In this document: one piece after another, positions 1 through 9,531 of the stretch
How positions within the stretch are numbered: the stretch's first letter is position 1
Layout of the letters: the number at the start of each line of letters is the position of its first letter
Origin: Actinomycetales bacterium JB111
GTDB taxonomy: Bacteria; Actinomycetota; Actinomycetes; Actinomycetales; Actinomycetaceae
Direction: 5' to 3'
NCBI GenBank assembly: GCA_900163555.1
Contig: FUHX01000073.1
Coordinates: 1-64,000 of the forward strand
DNA length: 64,000 bases
The notes under the pieces: generated by a model
Told to the model about the DNA's origin: nothing
The model's input: only the letters and a program-made list of their open reading frames with translations
Database searches by the model: none
Translations under genes and position numbers: made by a program

Positions 1-235
1 GCGCCGAGGCCGCCCCGGCCTCGGCGCGGGGCGCGGTCGGGGCGGACGACTCCTCCGCGGTCGGGACGGGAGCCGCTGCGGCGGGCGGGGGTGCGTCGGT
101 CGCCGCGTCTTCCCTGGACGCGAAGAACGTCCGCCACGTGTCGTCGACAGAGGTCGGATCCTGCCGGTACTTCTCGTACAGCTCGTCGATGAGCCATGCG
201 TTGGGGCCGAAGCTGTCGTGATCCTGGGTGGTCAC
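1..235 (-). CDS. kgd: Multifunctional 2-oxoglutarate metabolism enzyme, N-terminal part (cut by window edge)
   Basis: The minus-strand frame opens with GTG at 235 and runs off the left edge, so only about 78 residues are visible. They read VTTQDHDSFGPNAWLIDELY and go on to a DDTWRTFF segment. This matches the N-terminal subunit-interaction helix of E1o/Kgd proteins, whose usual form is NxWLVDEMYxxYxxDPxSVDxxW. An Ala/Pro-rich linker follows, as in actinobacterial Kgd, where an E2-like acyltransferase domain is fused ahead of the thiamine-diphosphate E1 domain. Kgd works in the TCA cycle by decarboxylating 2-oxoglutarate. A purine-rich AAGGCGG lies about 9 bases before the start and a possible -10 box is at 292-297. 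The fused E2 domain is inferred from the family because it lies outside the window. Confidence 0.88.
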   Translation of the reverse strand, partial: MTTQDHDSFGPNAWLIDELYEKYRQDPTSVDDTWRTFFASREDAATDAPPPAAAAPVPTAEESSAPTAPRAEAGAASA

Positions 236-697
236 TGTGGGAAACCGCCTTGTTCCTGTTGAGATGGGAAGCGCGCTACGCACCGTCCTCAAGCCTAGGT
301 CTCCCGGCACGGCGCGACCTAGCCCACCGGGCCGTTCGGGCGGAAATGCGCCGGTCGAGGGCGGCCGGAATCCTTCTCGATAAAGGAGCGGTCAAGAAGG
401 GGCCTGAGTACGGCCGAATAGGTCCTTCGCAATGGTCGAGGAGACGGGACGCGCCCGAGCCCGACGACGGGGCCCGGGCTGTGGACGCCTCGTCGGGTCG
501 TCGGGGGCGCTCGCGTAGGGTGGGCGGCGCTCGACGACGGCTGGTCGCGACGTCGTCGGAGCGGGAACCCACCGTGTGGGCTTGGTCACCGGGCCTCTGG
601 GCGCCTGGACCCTGTCGGCGGCGGGCTGTTACCTTATTGTGACTTTGCAACCCCGGTCGATTGCCCCCGCTTTCGCCAGCCACGAGAGGCCACACGC
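236..697. other. Divergent intergenic region between kgd and the M23 peptidase gene
   Basis: This 462-base stretch separates two divergently transcribed genes. On the minus strand a TAGGCT hexamer (292-297) could be the kgd -10 box, giving a leader of roughly 50 bases. On the plus strand the AT-richer patch at 628-650 is the most likely promoter or operator for the peptidase gene. I see no convincing gene here: the open frames that cross it have no ribosome binding site and the composition of non-coding DNA. Confidence 0.5.
628..643 (-). promoter_or_regulatory. Possible MtrA-type operator upstream of the M23 peptidase gene
   Basis: Read on the minus strand, the sequence is GTCACA, five bases, then GTAAC: two GTNAC half-sites in direct repeat with an 11-base period. 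The response regulator MtrA of Corynebacterium and Mycobacterium binds tandem GTAAC/GTCAC-like hexamers with this spacing, often upstream of cell-wall peptidases. The site lies 55 bases before the M23 endopeptidase start. This is a motif match only. Confidence 0.35.
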
Positions 698-2161
698 ATG
701 CCCGAACCCGCTTCGACGAGCCCGGTGCGGCTTCGGCGACGGGACCTTCGGACGGCGGAGGAATCGGCGGGATCGCAGGCCATCGCGAGCGGTGCCGACC
801 GCGGCGAGGGTGGCGAGCGCCGCCTGACGCGTCGCCGGCTGTGTGAGATGTGGGCGGCGGCCACCACGGCCGAGCAGTCCGACGCGGACGTCGAGATCGA
901 GCGGGTCGTGACCGAGGTTCCGGCCGGCGACGAGCCCGTCGCGGCCGTTCCCGACGCCTTTGTTCCGGCCGCGGTCGTTCCGGATGGACACGTGTCTGTC
1001 GAGGAGCCCGAGGCACTCGGGACGCCGGAGAAGACCGGGTCGCCCGCGCGGCGGACGACCCGCCGCGAGCTGCGCCTCGCCGTGGAGCGGGCCGAGCGGC
1101 CCACCCCCGCCGAGGAGCCGGTGGGCATCGACGAGCCCGTCGTCGCCGAGAGCCTGGATCCCACGGCCGAGGCCCCGACCGTCGGCGACGTCCCGGCCTC
1201 CACCGATGCCTCGGTCGAGACCGACGTGCCGACCGCGCCCGTCCCGGTGACGGCACCGGCCGTGCCGTCGTCGTCGGACCCGACGGACCTCCCGCGCCGC
1301 ACCCGGCGCGAGCAGCGCGAGCACCTCGCCTCCCGGCGGGTCTCGACCCGTTCCCGCCGCGGACGCGCCCTGCACGCCCGGTACCGCCCCACCCTGCAGA
1401 CCTCCGCCGCCGCCGCTGCCGCGGCCGCCGTGGTCGTCCTCGGCGCGACGATGCAGCTCGTCGGCCAGGGCGACGCCGTCGCGGACGCGAACCTCGGCAC
1501 CACCTCGGTCGTGCCGACCGCCGCCGTGCCGACCTTCTCCACCCTGGCCGACGCGTCCTCGGCCGCCGGAGAGGTCGCCCCGGAGCTGCTCGCCACGCCC
1601 GGGGCCGCGTCCCGCGCCGACTACTCGGCGGCCGCGCGCGGCGACGCCCGCTCCGCGCTGAGCTGCTCGCCGAGCGTCGCGGCCTCCGGCGCGCGGGCGG
1701 CGTTCGACGTCGAGAACGCGGCCGTCATGCCGATGGCCTCCGGCGCCTACCGCCTGACCTCGCCCTACGGCCAGCGCATCCACCCGATCACGGGTCAGGC
1801 CAGCTTCCACACCGGCACCGACATGGCGGCCTCCTACGGCACGCCGATCTACGCGGTGGCCGACGGCGTCGTCACCCACGCGGGTCCGGGCATCGACGGG
1901 CGCTCCGGCACCCTCGTCATCATCGAGCACGAGTACCAGGGCCAGACGTTCGAGACCTGGTCGACCCACATGTCGCCGTCGGGCGTGTTCGTCTCCGAGG
2001 GGGACACGGTGCAGGCGGGGCAGCTGATCGCCGAGGTCGGCAGCCACGGCAACTCCACCGGCCCGCACCTGCACCTCGAGGTGCACGTGGCCGACGAGAC
2101 GGTCGAGCCGCTCGCCTTCCTCGAGTCCATCGGGGCCGGGGACCCGGCCGAGGCCTGTTGA
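698..2161 (+). CDS. Membrane-anchored M23 (LytM-type) metallo-endopeptidase
   Basis: This 487-residue protein probably cleaves peptidoglycan cross-bridges outside the membrane. The first 220 residues are low-complexity, rich in Glu, Pro and Arg, and probably cytoplasmic. A single hydrophobic segment follows at about 231-252 (Ala-rich, then VVVLGATM). The C-terminal 130 residues are a complete M23 domain: SPYGQRIHP, the zinc ligands His371 and Asp375 in FHTGTDMA, and the HLHLEVH motif with His457 and His459. The start is an ATG in front of basic N-terminal residues, following CACGAGAGGCCACACGC. The long N-terminal tail is unusual and could be a docking region. The MtrA-like site upstream fits cell-wall regulation. 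Confidence 0.9.
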   Translation: MPEPASTSPVRLRRRDLRTAEESAGSQAIASGADRGEGGERRLTRRRLCEMWAAATTAEQSDADVEIERVVTEVPAGDEPVAAVPDAFVPAAVVPDGHVSVEEPEALGTPEKTGSPARRTTRRELRLAVERAERPTPAEEPVGIDEPVVAESLDPTAEAPTVGDVPASTDASVETDVPTAPVPVTAPAVPSSSDPTDLPRRTRREQREHLASRRVSTRSRRGRALHARYRPTLQTSAAAAAAAAVVVLGATMQLVGQGDAVADANLGTTSVVPTAAVPTFSTLADASSAAGEVAPELLATPGAASRADYSAAARGDARSALSCSPSVAASGARAAFDVENAAVMPMASGAYRLTSPYGQRIHPITGQASFHTGTDMAASYGTPIYAVADGVVTHAGPGIDGRSGTLVIIEHEYQGQTFETWSTHMSPSGVFVSEGDTVQAGQLIAEVGSHGNSTGPHLHLEVHVADETVEPLAFLESIGAGDPAEAC

Positions 2162-2163
2162 CG

Positions 2164-2937
2164 ATGCAGCACGTCTTCACCGGCGTCGGGCCCGTCGTCC
2201 TCGCCCACCGAGGGGGCGCCGCCGAGGTCGCGGAGAACACCACCGCGGCCGCCGCCCACGCAGCCGCGCTCGGCGTGGTCATGGAGACCGACGTCCGGCT
2301 GACCGCCGACGGGGAGGTCGTCCTCTTCCACGACGCCGACCTGGGCCGCACGACCGGCGCCGACGGAGCCGTCGAGGAGCTGACCTGGGAGCAGATCAGC
2401 GGGCTCGAGGTCGACGGCGGCGGCTCGCCCGCGCGGCTGGTCGACGTCCTCGCCTCCCACTCGCACCTGCGGCTGAACGTGGACGCGAAGACGGACGAGG
2501 TGGTCGAGCCGCTCATCGGCGTCCTGTCGGACTCCGGGGCGTCGGCGCGCGTGTGCGTGGCCTCGTTCTCGGGCGACCGCCTGGCGCGCGTGCGCGAGGC
2601 GCTGCCGGTCGCGACCTCCCTGTCGCCGTCGGAGATCGGGAGGCTGCGTCTCGCGTCGGCCGTGCCCGGGCCGCTGCGCCGGTCGCTCGCCGCCAAGGTT
2701 CCCGGACCCGACGACGGCGCGGTCGCCGTCCAGATCCCGGAGCTCTACCGGGGGCTGCCGATCCTCACGCCGCGGGTCCTGGCCGTCGCCCACGACCGCG
2801 GGCTCCAGGTCCACGCGTGGACCATCAACGAGACCGAGGACATGGAGCGCCTGCTCGACCTCGGAGTGGACGGCATCGTCACCGACCGCCCGACGGCGCT
2901 CATCGAGGTCCTCGCCGCGCGCGGCCCCTGGCACTGA
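2164..2937 (+). CDS. Glycerophosphodiester phosphodiesterase
   Basis: This 257-residue GDPD-family enzyme hydrolyses glycerophosphodiesters to glycerol 3-phosphate and an alcohol, which recycles lipid head groups. The TIM-barrel signature is complete: LAHRGG with His15 and Arg16, the metal ligands Glu41 and Asp43 in METDVRLT, His56-Asp57 in LFHDADL, and the C-terminal HAWTINE and GIVTDRP motifs. There is no signal peptide, so it should act in the cytosol. I chose the ATG two bases after the peptidase stop. The same frame stays open far upstream through the peptidase gene, but that part is a shadow. The short spacing suggests co-transcription with the peptidase gene. Confidence 0.92.
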   Translation: MQHVFTGVGPVVLAHRGGAAEVAENTTAAAAHAAALGVVMETDVRLTADGEVVLFHDADLGRTTGADGAVEELTWEQISGLEVDGGGSPARLVDVLASHSHLRLNVDAKTDEVVEPLIGVLSDSGASARVCVASFSGDRLARVREALPVATSLSPSEIGRLRLASAVPGPLRRSLAAKVPGPDDGAVAVQIPELYRGLPILTPRVLAVAHDRGLQVHAWTINETEDMERLLDLGVDGIVTDRPTALIEVLAARGPWH

Positions 2938-2962
2938 CCCGCCACGACCTGCCCGGCAGCGG

Positions 2963-2986
2963 CGCCCCGTCGACCTCGTCGGGGCG
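2963..2986. repeat. Inverted repeat between the GDPD gene and tRNA-Arg
   Basis: Two 7-base arms (CGCCCCG and CGGGGCG) enclose a 10-base loop between convergent transcription units. On the plus strand it is followed by A-runs, not T-runs. On the minus strand the two T-runs after tRNA-Arg come before the hairpin. It is therefore not a textbook terminator in either direction, though it may still help end transcription. Confidence 0.35.
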
Positions 2987-3003
2987 AAAAAGGGCAGAAA
3001 AAG

Positions 3004-3076
3004 TACCCCCGACTGGATTCGAACCAGCGACCTTCTGCTCCGGAGGCAGACGCTCTATCCACTGAGCTACGGAGGC
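3004..3076 (-). tRNA. tRNA-Arg (anticodon CCG)
   Basis: Read on the minus strand, the 73-base cloverleaf is complete. The acceptor arm GCCTCCG pairs with CGGGGGT through two G-U pairs. The D-arm is GCTC/GAGC, the anticodon loop CTCCGGA has anticodon CCG (codon CGG), and the T-arm carries GTTCGAAT. The discriminator base is A and the CCA end is not encoded. A likely -10 box (TAAACT on the minus strand) lies at 3104-3109, about 27 bases upstream. Confidence 0.95.
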
Positions 3077-3230
3077 GCGCGCCCTGCTCGGGCGCCTCGG
3101 GCAAGTTTATCCCACGCCCAGCGGTGCTTCTCGTCCCTGTCGCGTGCGCTGGACCACGTAGTCTGGGCCCCGGCGTCGCGACCGCGACACCGCAGCGCAC
3201 CGCTGCGGCACGACTGGCGAGGGGAAGCGT

Positions 3231-3797
3231 ATGGCGGCACGGGCGGGCGGACGGTCCGACACCCGGCTCATCGTCGCGATGATCGCGTCGACGGTGCTGG
3301 TGCTCGTCGTCGTCATCGGGGGCACCCTCCTGCTCGAGCGGCTGCGTGCACCCGAGGCCGACGACCGGAACCTCGAGACGCGCGTGCAGAACACCATCGT
3401 CTACTCCGACGCGGACTCCGGCGAGACGTTCACGTACTCGCTGCAGGGCAGCTGGGAGCAGTGGACCGAGGCCGCCGACGCCGGCGCCGCCGAGGGCTGG
3501 GTCGGCACCTACGCCTCCGGCGAGGACCAGGTCGTCTACGAGGTCGCGCGGTTCGACACGATTGACGCGGCCGGGTCCTACGCGCAGTCGCTCGTCACCC
3601 AGGCCGAGGCCGACGGCGGCACCGTCCGCTCCAGCTCGGACACCAACACGGACGGCACCGGCACGCTGTGGGTCGTCGACACGGGCGACGCCGACACCCC
3701 CGTCAGCTACGTCTGGGACGACGGCCGCGGACTCAGCCTCACCATGACCGGCGACGAGTGGTCCGTGTACCGCATGTACGCCGGGCACGACCTGTAG
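3231..3797 (+). CDS. Single-pass membrane protein of unknown function
   Basis: I do not recognise this 188-residue protein. A basic N-terminus (about 12 residues) is followed by one strong membrane segment at about 13-36 (LIVAMIAS then [10 protein letters not shown]). The remaining 150 residues are acidic and predicted to be outside the cell. There are no cysteines, lipobox or catalytic motif, and the pattern of short beta-type stretches suggests a small extracytoplasmic fold. The ATG follows a good ribosome binding site (GAGGGGAA). A possible -10 box TAGTCT at 3159-3164 would give a leader of about 60 bases. It lies alone between tRNA-Arg and argS. Confidence 0.75.
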   Translation: MAARAGGRSDTRLIVAMIASTVLVLVVVIGGTLLLERLRAPEADDRNLETRVQNTIVYSDADSGETFTYSLQGSWEQWTEAADAGAAEGWVGTYASGEDQVVYEVARFDTIDAAGSYAQSLVTQAEADGGTVRSSSDTNTDGTGTLWVVDTGDADTPVSYVWDDGRGLSLTMTGDEWSVYRMYAGHDL

Positions 3798-3890
3798 CCA
3801 CGAGCCCCCGGCCGGGAACCGACCGGCACCCGGCCCCGATGAGCGGTCTCAATCACGCCAGGGCGACCGGGACCGGCCGGTCGTCGCAAC

Positions 3891-3896
3891 TACGCT
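3891..3896 (+). promoter_or_regulatory. -10 box for leaderless argS transcript
   Basis: TACGCT matches TANNNT and ends 7 bases before the argS GTG, so transcription should begin at or next to the start codon. No clear -35 element is visible. Confidence 0.5.
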
Positions 3897-3903
3897 GGGA
3901 GTC

Positions 3904-5583
3904 GTGACACCCGAAGCTCTCGCCGCCCTCATCGCCACCCAGCTCGCCGCGCTCGCCGCGGACGGGCGCATCGCGCTGGCCGCCGACGACGTGCCGGAGA
4001 CGGTGAAGGTCGAGCGACCCCGCCAGCGCGAGCACGGCGACTGGGCGACGAACGTCGCGATGCAGCTCGCCAAGAAGGCGGGCACCAACCCGCGCGAGCT
4101 CGCGACCACGCTCGCGGGAGCCCTCGCCAAGTCCCCGGGCATCGCCTCCGCCGAGGTCGCCGGGCCGGGCTTTATCAACATCCGCCTCGAGGCCGGCGCC
4201 GCCGGCGAGCTGGCGCGCACAATCGTCGACGCCGCGGGCGCCTACGGCCGCAACGAGACGATGGCCGGCCGGAGCATCAACCTCGAGTTCGTCTCCGCGA
4301 ACCCCACCGGCCCGATCCACATCGGCGGCGTGCGCTGGGCCGCCGTCGGCGACTCGCTCGGCCGCATCCTCACCGCCTCCGGCGCCGACGTCACCCGCGA
4401 GTACTACTTCAACGACCACGGCGCCCAGATCGACCGCTTCGCCCGCTCGCTGCTCGCCCGGGCGCGCGGCGAGGAGGCCCCCGAGGACGGCTACGGCGGT
4501 CAGTACATCCAGGACATCGCCGACGCCGTGACCACCGACGCGCTCGCCGACGGCGAGCCCGCGCCGGCCACCCTGCCCGACGGCGAGGCCCAGGAGGCCT
4601 TCCGCCGCCGCGGGGTGGAGCGCATGTTCGGCGAGATCAAGACCTCGCTGCACGACTTCGGGGTCGACTTCGACGTCTACTTCCACGAGGACTCCCTCCA
4701 CGAGTCCGGCGCGGTCGACCGCGCGATCACCCGCCTGCGCGAGGCCGGCCACATCTTCGAGGCCGACGGCGCGACCTGGCTGCGCACGACCGCCTTCGGC
4801 GACGACAAGGACCGGGTCGTCATCAAGTCCGACGGCGACGCCGCCTACATCGCCGGCGACATCGCCTACTACCTGGACAAGCGCGAGCGCGGCTTCGACG
4901 AGGTCGTCATCATGCTCGGCGCCGACCACCACGGGTACGTCGGCCGCATGATGGCCGTCTGCGCGGCCTTCGGGGACACCCCGGGGGAGAGCCTCCAGCT
5001 GCTCATCGGTCAGATGGTCAATCTCGTGCGCGACGGGAGGCCGATGCGCATGTCCAAGCGCGCGGGCACGGTCGTCACGCTCGAGGACCTCGTCGACGCC
5101 GTCGGGGTCGACGCGGCCCGCTACTCGCTCGCCCGGTCCTCGACCGACTCGTCGATCGACCTCGACCTCGACCTGCTCGCGGCCCAGACGAACGACAACC
5201 CCGTGTACTACGTGCAGTACGCGTACGCCCGCACCCGGGCGGTCGCGCGCAACGCCGCCGAGCACGGGGTGAGCCGCGAGGCCGCCTTCGCGCCCGGCGA
5301 GCTGGGTGAGGAGGCGGACGCCGCCCTGCTCGGCGTGCTCGGCCAGTTCCCGCAGATCGTCGCCATGGCGGGCGAGCTGCGCGAGCCCCACCGGGTGGCC
5401 CGCTACCTCGAGGACCTCGCGACCGCCTACCACCAGTGGTACGGCAAGGTGCGCGTCACCCCGCGCGGCGACGACCCGGTCGAGGACCGCCACCACACGC
5501 GCCTGTGGCTGAACGACGCGTGCGCCCAGGTCATCGCCAGCGGGCTCGACCTGCTCGGCGTGAGCGCCCCGGAGCGCATGTGA
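3904..5583 (+). CDS. argS: Arginine--tRNA ligase
   Basis: This class I aminoacyl-tRNA synthetase of 559 residues charges tRNA-Arg in the cytosol. The N-terminal Add-1 domain recognises the tRNA. The HIGH-type motif [10 protein letters not shown] is at about 133-142, and a KMSKS equivalent reads RMSKRAG (382-388). The C-terminal DALR anticodon-binding region contains [15 protein letters not shown] at 3904 is the only start that preserves the family N-terminus, and a -10 box just before it points to a leaderless message. The stop overlaps the lysA start by four bases (GTGA), so the two are translationally coupled, an arrangement known for argS-lysA in actinobacteria. Confidence 0.97.
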   Translation: MTPEALAALIATQLAALAADGRIALAADDVPETVKVERPRQREHGDWATNVAMQLAKKAGTNPRELATTLAGALAKSPGIASAEVAGPGFINIRLEAGAAGELARTIVDAAGAYGRNETMAGRSINLEFVSANPTGPIHIGGVRWAAVGDSLGRILTASGADVTREYYFNDHGAQIDRFARSLLARARGEEAPEDGYGGQYIQDIADAVTTDALADGEPAPATLPDGEAQEAFRRRGVERMFGEIKTSLHDFGVDFDVYFHEDSLHESGAVDRAITRLREAGHIFEADGATWLRTTAFGDDKDRVVIKSDGDAAYIAGDIAYYLDKRERGFDEVVIMLGADHHGYVGRMMAVCAAFGDTPGESLQLLIGQMVNLVRDGRPMRMSKRAGTVVTLEDLVDAVGVDAARYSLARSSTDSSIDLDLDLLAAQTNDNPVYYVQYAYARTRAVARNAAEHGVSREAAFAPGELGEEADAALLGVLGQFPQIVAMAGELREPHRVARYLEDLATAYHQWYGKVRVTPRGDDPVEDRHHTRLWLNDACAQVIASGLDLLGVSAPERM

Positions 5584-6986
5584 GCGCCGCGGAGCGGGCC
5601 GGCGAGCCGGCCGCGCGCCCGGCGCCCGAGCCGGCGGGGGACATGGACGGCCCCTGGTCGTCGACCGTCCGTCGGGACGGCGCCGGCGCCCTGAGCGTCG
5701 GGTCGGTCCCGCTCGCCGCGATCGCGGAGGAGTTCGGGACCCCGGCCTACGTCGTCGACCTGGACGACCTCAGGGCCCGCTCGCGTGCCTACGCGGCCGC
5801 GTTCGAGGACGCCTTCAGCGCCGAGAACGGGCTGGCCGGCGCCGACGTCTACTACGCCGGCAAGGCCCTGCTCACGGTCGGGATCGCCCGCGCGGTCGCC
5901 GAGTGCGGCCTGCGGGTCGACACCTCCACCGGTGGCGAGCTGGCCGTCGCGCTGCGGGCCGGCGTGCCCGGCGCGCACATCGGCCTGCACGGCAACAACA
6001 AGTCGGACGCGGAGATCTCCGCCGCGATCGACGCCGGGGTGGGCCGCATCGTCGTCGACTCGCTCGCCGAGATCGACCGGGTCGAGATGCTCGCCGCCGA
6101 GCGCGGCACCTCCGTGCCCGTCATGGTCCGCGTGACCACGGGCGTGCACGCCGGCGGCCACGAGTTCATCGCCACCGCCCACGAGGACCAGAAGTTCGGC
6201 CTGTCGCTGGCCTCGGGCGCCGCCGCGGAGGCGATCCGCCGCATCCTCGCCCGACCGGCCCTCGAGCTCGTCGGCATCCACAGCCACATCGGCAGCCAGA
6301 TCCTCGACCTCGCCGGCTTCGAGGCCGCCGCCCGCGCCGTCCTCACCCTGCGCGCCGACGTCCACCGCGAGCACGGCACGCTCGTGCCCGAGGTCGACCT
6401 CGGCGGCGGCTACGGCATCCGCTACACCGGCACCGAGACGGTCCCGCCGTCACCGGCCCTCATCGCCTCGACCCTCGCCGACGTCGTCTCCCGCGTCTGC
6501 ACGGAGGTCGGTACGCCCGTGCCGCGGATCTCGATCGAACCGGGCCGGTCCGTCGTCGGGCCCGCGGGCCTCACGCTCTACCGGGTCGGCACGATCAAGG
6601 ACGTCGCCCTGGGCGAGGGCCGCTCGCGGCGCTACGTCTCGGTCGACGGCGGCATGTCGGACCACATCCGCACCGCCCTGTACGGGGCGCAGTACACCGC
6701 CGCGCTCGCGAACCGCGCGGCGCCCGCCGGCGCCGTGCCCGCGCGGGTGGTCGGCAAGCACTGCGAGTCCGGCGACATCGTGGTCGACCACGTCGCCCTG
6801 CCCGACGACGTCGCCCGCGGCGACCTGCTCGCCGTCCCGGCGACCGGGGCGTACGGGCGGTCGATGTCCAGCCAGTACAACCTCGTGCCCCGCCCGCCCG
6901 TCGTGGGCGTCGAGGGCGGCGGGGCGCGCGTCCTCGTGCGGCGCGAGACCGTCGACGACCTGCTCGGCCTCGACCTCGACGCCTGA
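5580..6986 (+). CDS. lysA: Diaminopimelate decarboxylase
   Basis: This PLP enzyme converts meso-diaminopimelate to L-lysine, the last step of lysine synthesis. With the GTG at 5580 it has 468 residues. The PLP lysine is Lys95 in YYAGKAL. Other family motifs are the glycine-rich phosphate-binding segment DLGGGYGI, the EPGRS arginine motif, and KHCESGD with the active-site cysteine from the partner subunit. The GTG start overlaps the argS stop. An ATG at 5643 would trim 21 low-complexity residues and cannot be excluded. The gene sits between argS and hom, so the aspartate-family pathway is grouped here. Confidence 0.95.
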   Translation: MSAAERAGEPAARPAPEPAGDMDGPWSSTVRRDGAGALSVGSVPLAAIAEEFGTPAYVVDLDDLRARSRAYAAAFEDAFSAENGLAGADVYYAGKALLTVGIARAVAECGLRVDTSTGGELAVALRAGVPGAHIGLHGNNKSDAEISAAIDAGVGRIVVDSLAEIDRVEMLAAERGTSVPVMVRVTTGVHAGGHEFIATAHEDQKFGLSLASGAAAEAIRRILARPALELVGIHSHIGSQILDLAGFEAAARAVLTLRADVHREHGTLVPEVDLGGGYGIRYTGTETVPPSPALIASTLADVVSRVCTEVGTPVPRISIEPGRSVVGPAGLTLYRVGTIKDVALGEGRSRRYVSVDGGMSDHIRTALYGAQYTAALANRAAPAGAVPARVVGKHCESGDIVVDHVALPDDVARGDLLAVPATGAYGRSMSSQYNLVPRPPVVGVEGGGARVLVRRETVDDLLGLDLDA

Positions 6987-7109
6987 CCGGCGGGCGCCCG
7001 GGGCGGTGACGTATCCGTGGGACGGACGCACGGATGCCGCAGCGGCCCCGCCCCTATGCTTGCGACTGGCCGCACGGCCCCCGATCCCCACGCCTGAAAG
7101 AGAGTCGAA

Positions 7110-8426
7110 GTGGCAGCACCCGACCACGTCTCCGTCGCCCTGCTCGGTGCCGGGACCGTCGGAGCCCAGGTCGTCCGCCTCCTGACCGAGCGCACGGACG
7201 ATCTCGCGGCCCGGGCCGGAGCCCCCCTGAAGCTCGTCGGGATCGCGGTCAGCGACATCGACCGCGAGCGCGAGCCATGGATCCCGCGCGACCTGCTGAC
7301 GACGGACGCCGACGAGCTCGTCACGCGCGCGGACATCGTCGTCGAGCTCATCGGCGGGATCGACCCCCCGCGCCGCCTCGTGCACGCGGCCCTCGCGTCG
7401 GGGGCCACGGTCGTCACCGGCAACAAGGCGCTGCTCGCCGCCCACGGGCCCGAGCTGTTCGACGCGGCGGCCGCCGCGGACGCGAACCTCTACTACGAGG
7501 CCGCGGTCGCCGGGGCGATCCCGGTCGTCTACGCGCTGCGCGAGTCGCTCGCCGGCGACACCGTCACCGAGGTGCTCGGCATCGTCAACGGCACGACCAA
7601 CTACGTGCTCGACGAGATGGTCACCAAGGGGCTGACCTTCGACCAGGCGGTCGCGGACGCGCAGGCGCTCGGCTTCGCCGAGGCCGACCCGAGCGCCGAC
7701 GTCGACGGCCACGACGCCGCCGCGAAGGCCGCGCTGCTGGCCTCCCTCGCGTTCCACACCCGCGTCCCGCTCGACATGGTGCCCGTCGAGGGCATCCGCG
7801 ACGTCACGGTCGAGGAGATCGCCGCCGCGAAGGAGGCCGGGTTCGCGCTCAAGCTCCTCGCCGTGGCGCGGCGCAGCCAGGCCCCGGGCGGGATCTCCGT
7901 CCGCGTCGGCCCCACCCTCGTGCCCGAGGACCACCCGCTGGCGTCCGTGCGCGGCGCGTTCAACGCCGTCGTCGTGGAGTCCGAGGCCGCCGGCCGGCTC
8001 ATGTTCTACGGGCAGGGCGCCGGCGGCGCCCCGACCGCCTCCGCGGTCCTGTCCGACGTCGTCGCGGCCGCCTCCCACGTGGTCCTCGGCGGCCGCGCCC
8101 CGCGCGAGTCGGCGTACGCGGCGCTCCCCATCCTGCCGCCCGCGAACCAGGCGGTCACCGCCCGGTTCACCATCGAGATCGAGGACCGGCCCGGCATGCT
8201 CGCCACCGTCGCCGGGGTGCTCGCCGAGGAAGGCATCTCGATCGACTCGGTCCGTCAGGCGCCCCACGTCGAGCCCGCCGAGGGCACCGACGGGCCGCGG
8301 ACCGCCCACCTGACCATCACCACCCATCGCACGTGGGAGGACGCCCTCGCCACGTGCCTGACCAGGCTCGCGGACGTCGCGGGCGTGCGCGCCGTGCTCA
8401 CCGCCCGGCGCATCGAAGGAGTCTGA
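7110..8426 (+). CDS. hom: Homoserine dehydrogenase
   Basis: This 438-residue enzyme reduces aspartate semialdehyde to homoserine with NAD(P)H and feeds threonine and methionine synthesis. The Rossmann motif GAGTVG is at 11-16. NGTTNYVL and the DGHDAAAK catalytic region lie centrally. A regulatory ACT domain occupies about 350-438 ([12 protein letters not shown]), which usually gives threonine feedback inhibition. The GTG start follows AAAGAGAG. A -10 box TATGCT at 7055-7060 would give a leader of about 45 bases. The gene is followed after one base by thrC and then thrB, forming a threonine operon. Confidence 0.96.
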   Translation: MAAPDHVSVALLGAGTVGAQVVRLLTERTDDLAARAGAPLKLVGIAVSDIDREREPWIPRDLLTTDADELVTRADIVVELIGGIDPPRRLVHAALASGATVVTGNKALLAAHGPELFDAAAAADANLYYEAAVAGAIPVVYALRESLAGDTVTEVLGIVNGTTNYVLDEMVTKGLTFDQAVADAQALGFAEADPSADVDGHDAAAKAALLASLAFHTRVPLDMVPVEGIRDVTVEEIAAAKEAGFALKLLAVARRSQAPGGISVRVGPTLVPEDHPLASVRGAFNAVVVESEAAGRLMFYGQGAGGAPTASAVLSDVVAAASHVVLGGRAPRESAYAALPILPPANQAVTARFTIEIEDRPGMLATVAGVLAEEGISIDSVRQAPHVEPAEGTDGPRTAHLTITTHRTWEDALATCLTRLADVAGVRAVLTARRIEGV

Positions 8427-8427
8427 C

Positions 8428-9531
8428 GTGGCCAAGCCCTGGCGCGGAATCATCACCGAGTACGCCGACCGACTGCCGCTCGACCCGTCCCGCGCGGTCA
8501 CGCTGGGGGAGGGCGGCACGCCGCTCGTGGCCGCCCCGGCCCTGTCGAGCAGGGTGGGCGCGACCGTCTACGTCAAGGTCGAGGGCGCGAACCCGACCGG
8601 CTCGTTCAAGGACCGCGGGATGACGGCGGCGATGTCGCACGTCGCGACGACCGACGCCAAGGTCGTCGTCTGCGCGTCCACCGGCAACACCTCGGCGTCG
8701 GCCGCCGCCTACGCCGCGGTCGCGGGGCTGACCTGCGCGGTCGTCCTGCCCGCCGGGAAGATCGCCGCCGGCAAGCTCGCGCAGGCCGCCGTCCACGGCG
8801 CCACGCTGCTCGCCGTCGACGGCTCGTTCGACGACTGCCTGCGCATCGTGCGGGAGATGGCCGACACGCACCCCGTCGCCCTCGTCAACTCCGTCAACCC
8901 CTACCGGCTGCAGGGGCAGAAGACCGCCGCGTTCGAGATCGTCGACGCGCTCGGCGACGCCCCCGACATCCACGTCCTCCCGGTCGGCAACGCCGGCAAC
9001 ATCTCGGCCTACTGGATGGGGTACAACGAGTACGCGGGCCGCACGACCGCCGCGTCGATGGACGACTCCGCGGTGGCGCTCGCCCCGGTCGCCACGAAGG
9101 TCCCCGCCATGTGGGGCGTGCAGGCCGAGGGTGCCGCGCCCTTCGTCAAGGGCGCCGTCGTCGAGCACCCCGAGACGGTCGCGACCGCGATCCGCATCGG
9201 CAACCCGGCCTCCTGGGACTACGCGGTGGCGGCGCGGGACGACTCCGGCGGCCAGATCACCGCGGCCTCGGACGCCGAGATCCTGTCCGCCCAGGCGCTG
9301 CTCGCGAGCGAGGTCGGCGTGTTCTGCGAGCCGGCGTCGGCCGCGTCGGTGGCGGGTCTGCTGGCCGCCGCCGACCGGGGCGAGGTCCCGGCCGGGGCGA
9401 CGATCGTCTGCACGGTGACGGGCAACGGGCTCAAGGACACCGAGACCGCGCTCGGCCACACCGGGCTGACGCTGACCGAGGTGGACGGCACGGTCGAGGC
9501 CGCGGTGGATGCCCTCGGCCTGAGCTCGTGA
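8428..9531 (+). CDS. thrC: Threonine synthase
   Basis: This PLP enzyme of 367 residues converts O-phospho-homoserine to threonine. The PLP lysine is Lys61 in [11 protein letters not shown], and the phosphate-binding loop reads PVGNAGNIS. The length matches the short class II threonine synthases of actinobacteria. The GTG start lies one base after the hom stop and is served by GAAGGAG inside the end of hom. Its stop overlaps the thrB start by four bases. Confidence 0.96.
   Translation: MAKPWRGIITEYADRLPLDPSRAVTLGEGGTPLVAAPALSSRVGATVYVKVEGANPTGSFKDRGMTAAMSHVATTDAKVVVCASTGNTSASAAAYAAVAGLTCAVVLPAGKIAAGKLAQAAVHGATLLAVDGSFDDCLRIVREMADTHPVALVNSVNPYRLQGQKTAAFEIVDALGDAPDIHVLPVGNAGNISAYWMGYNEYAGRTTAASMDDSAVALAPVATKVPAMWGVQAEGAAPFVKGAVVEHPETVATAIRIGNPASWDYAVAARDDSGGQITAASDAEILSAQALLASEVGVFCEPASAASVAGLLAAADRGEVPAGATIVCTVTGNGLKDTETALGHTGLTLTEVDGTVEAAVDALGLSS

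Noticed and set aside
196-642. A 148-codon frame in the kgd/M23 intergenic region
   Set aside because: It has poor third-position bias, Arg/Trp-rich composition, no ribosome binding site, and overlaps the kgd start and the probable promoters.
637-697. c-di-AMP (ydaO-type) riboswitch before the M23 gene
   Set aside because: Such switches often precede peptidase genes in actinobacteria, but the likely leader here is under 60 bases and I could not find the conserved helices.
850-2163. N-terminal extension of the glycerophosphodiesterase frame through the M23 gene, as a fusion
   Set aside because: The upstream part is an Arg/Gly/Pro-rich shadow of the peptidase gene. GDPD homology begins right at the ATG at 2164.
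7024-7052. Inverted repeat upstream of hom as a regulatory element
   Set aside because: The 7-base arms (ATCCGTG with CACGGAT) lie ahead of the likely -10 box. This is too little to call an operator in such GC-rich DNA.
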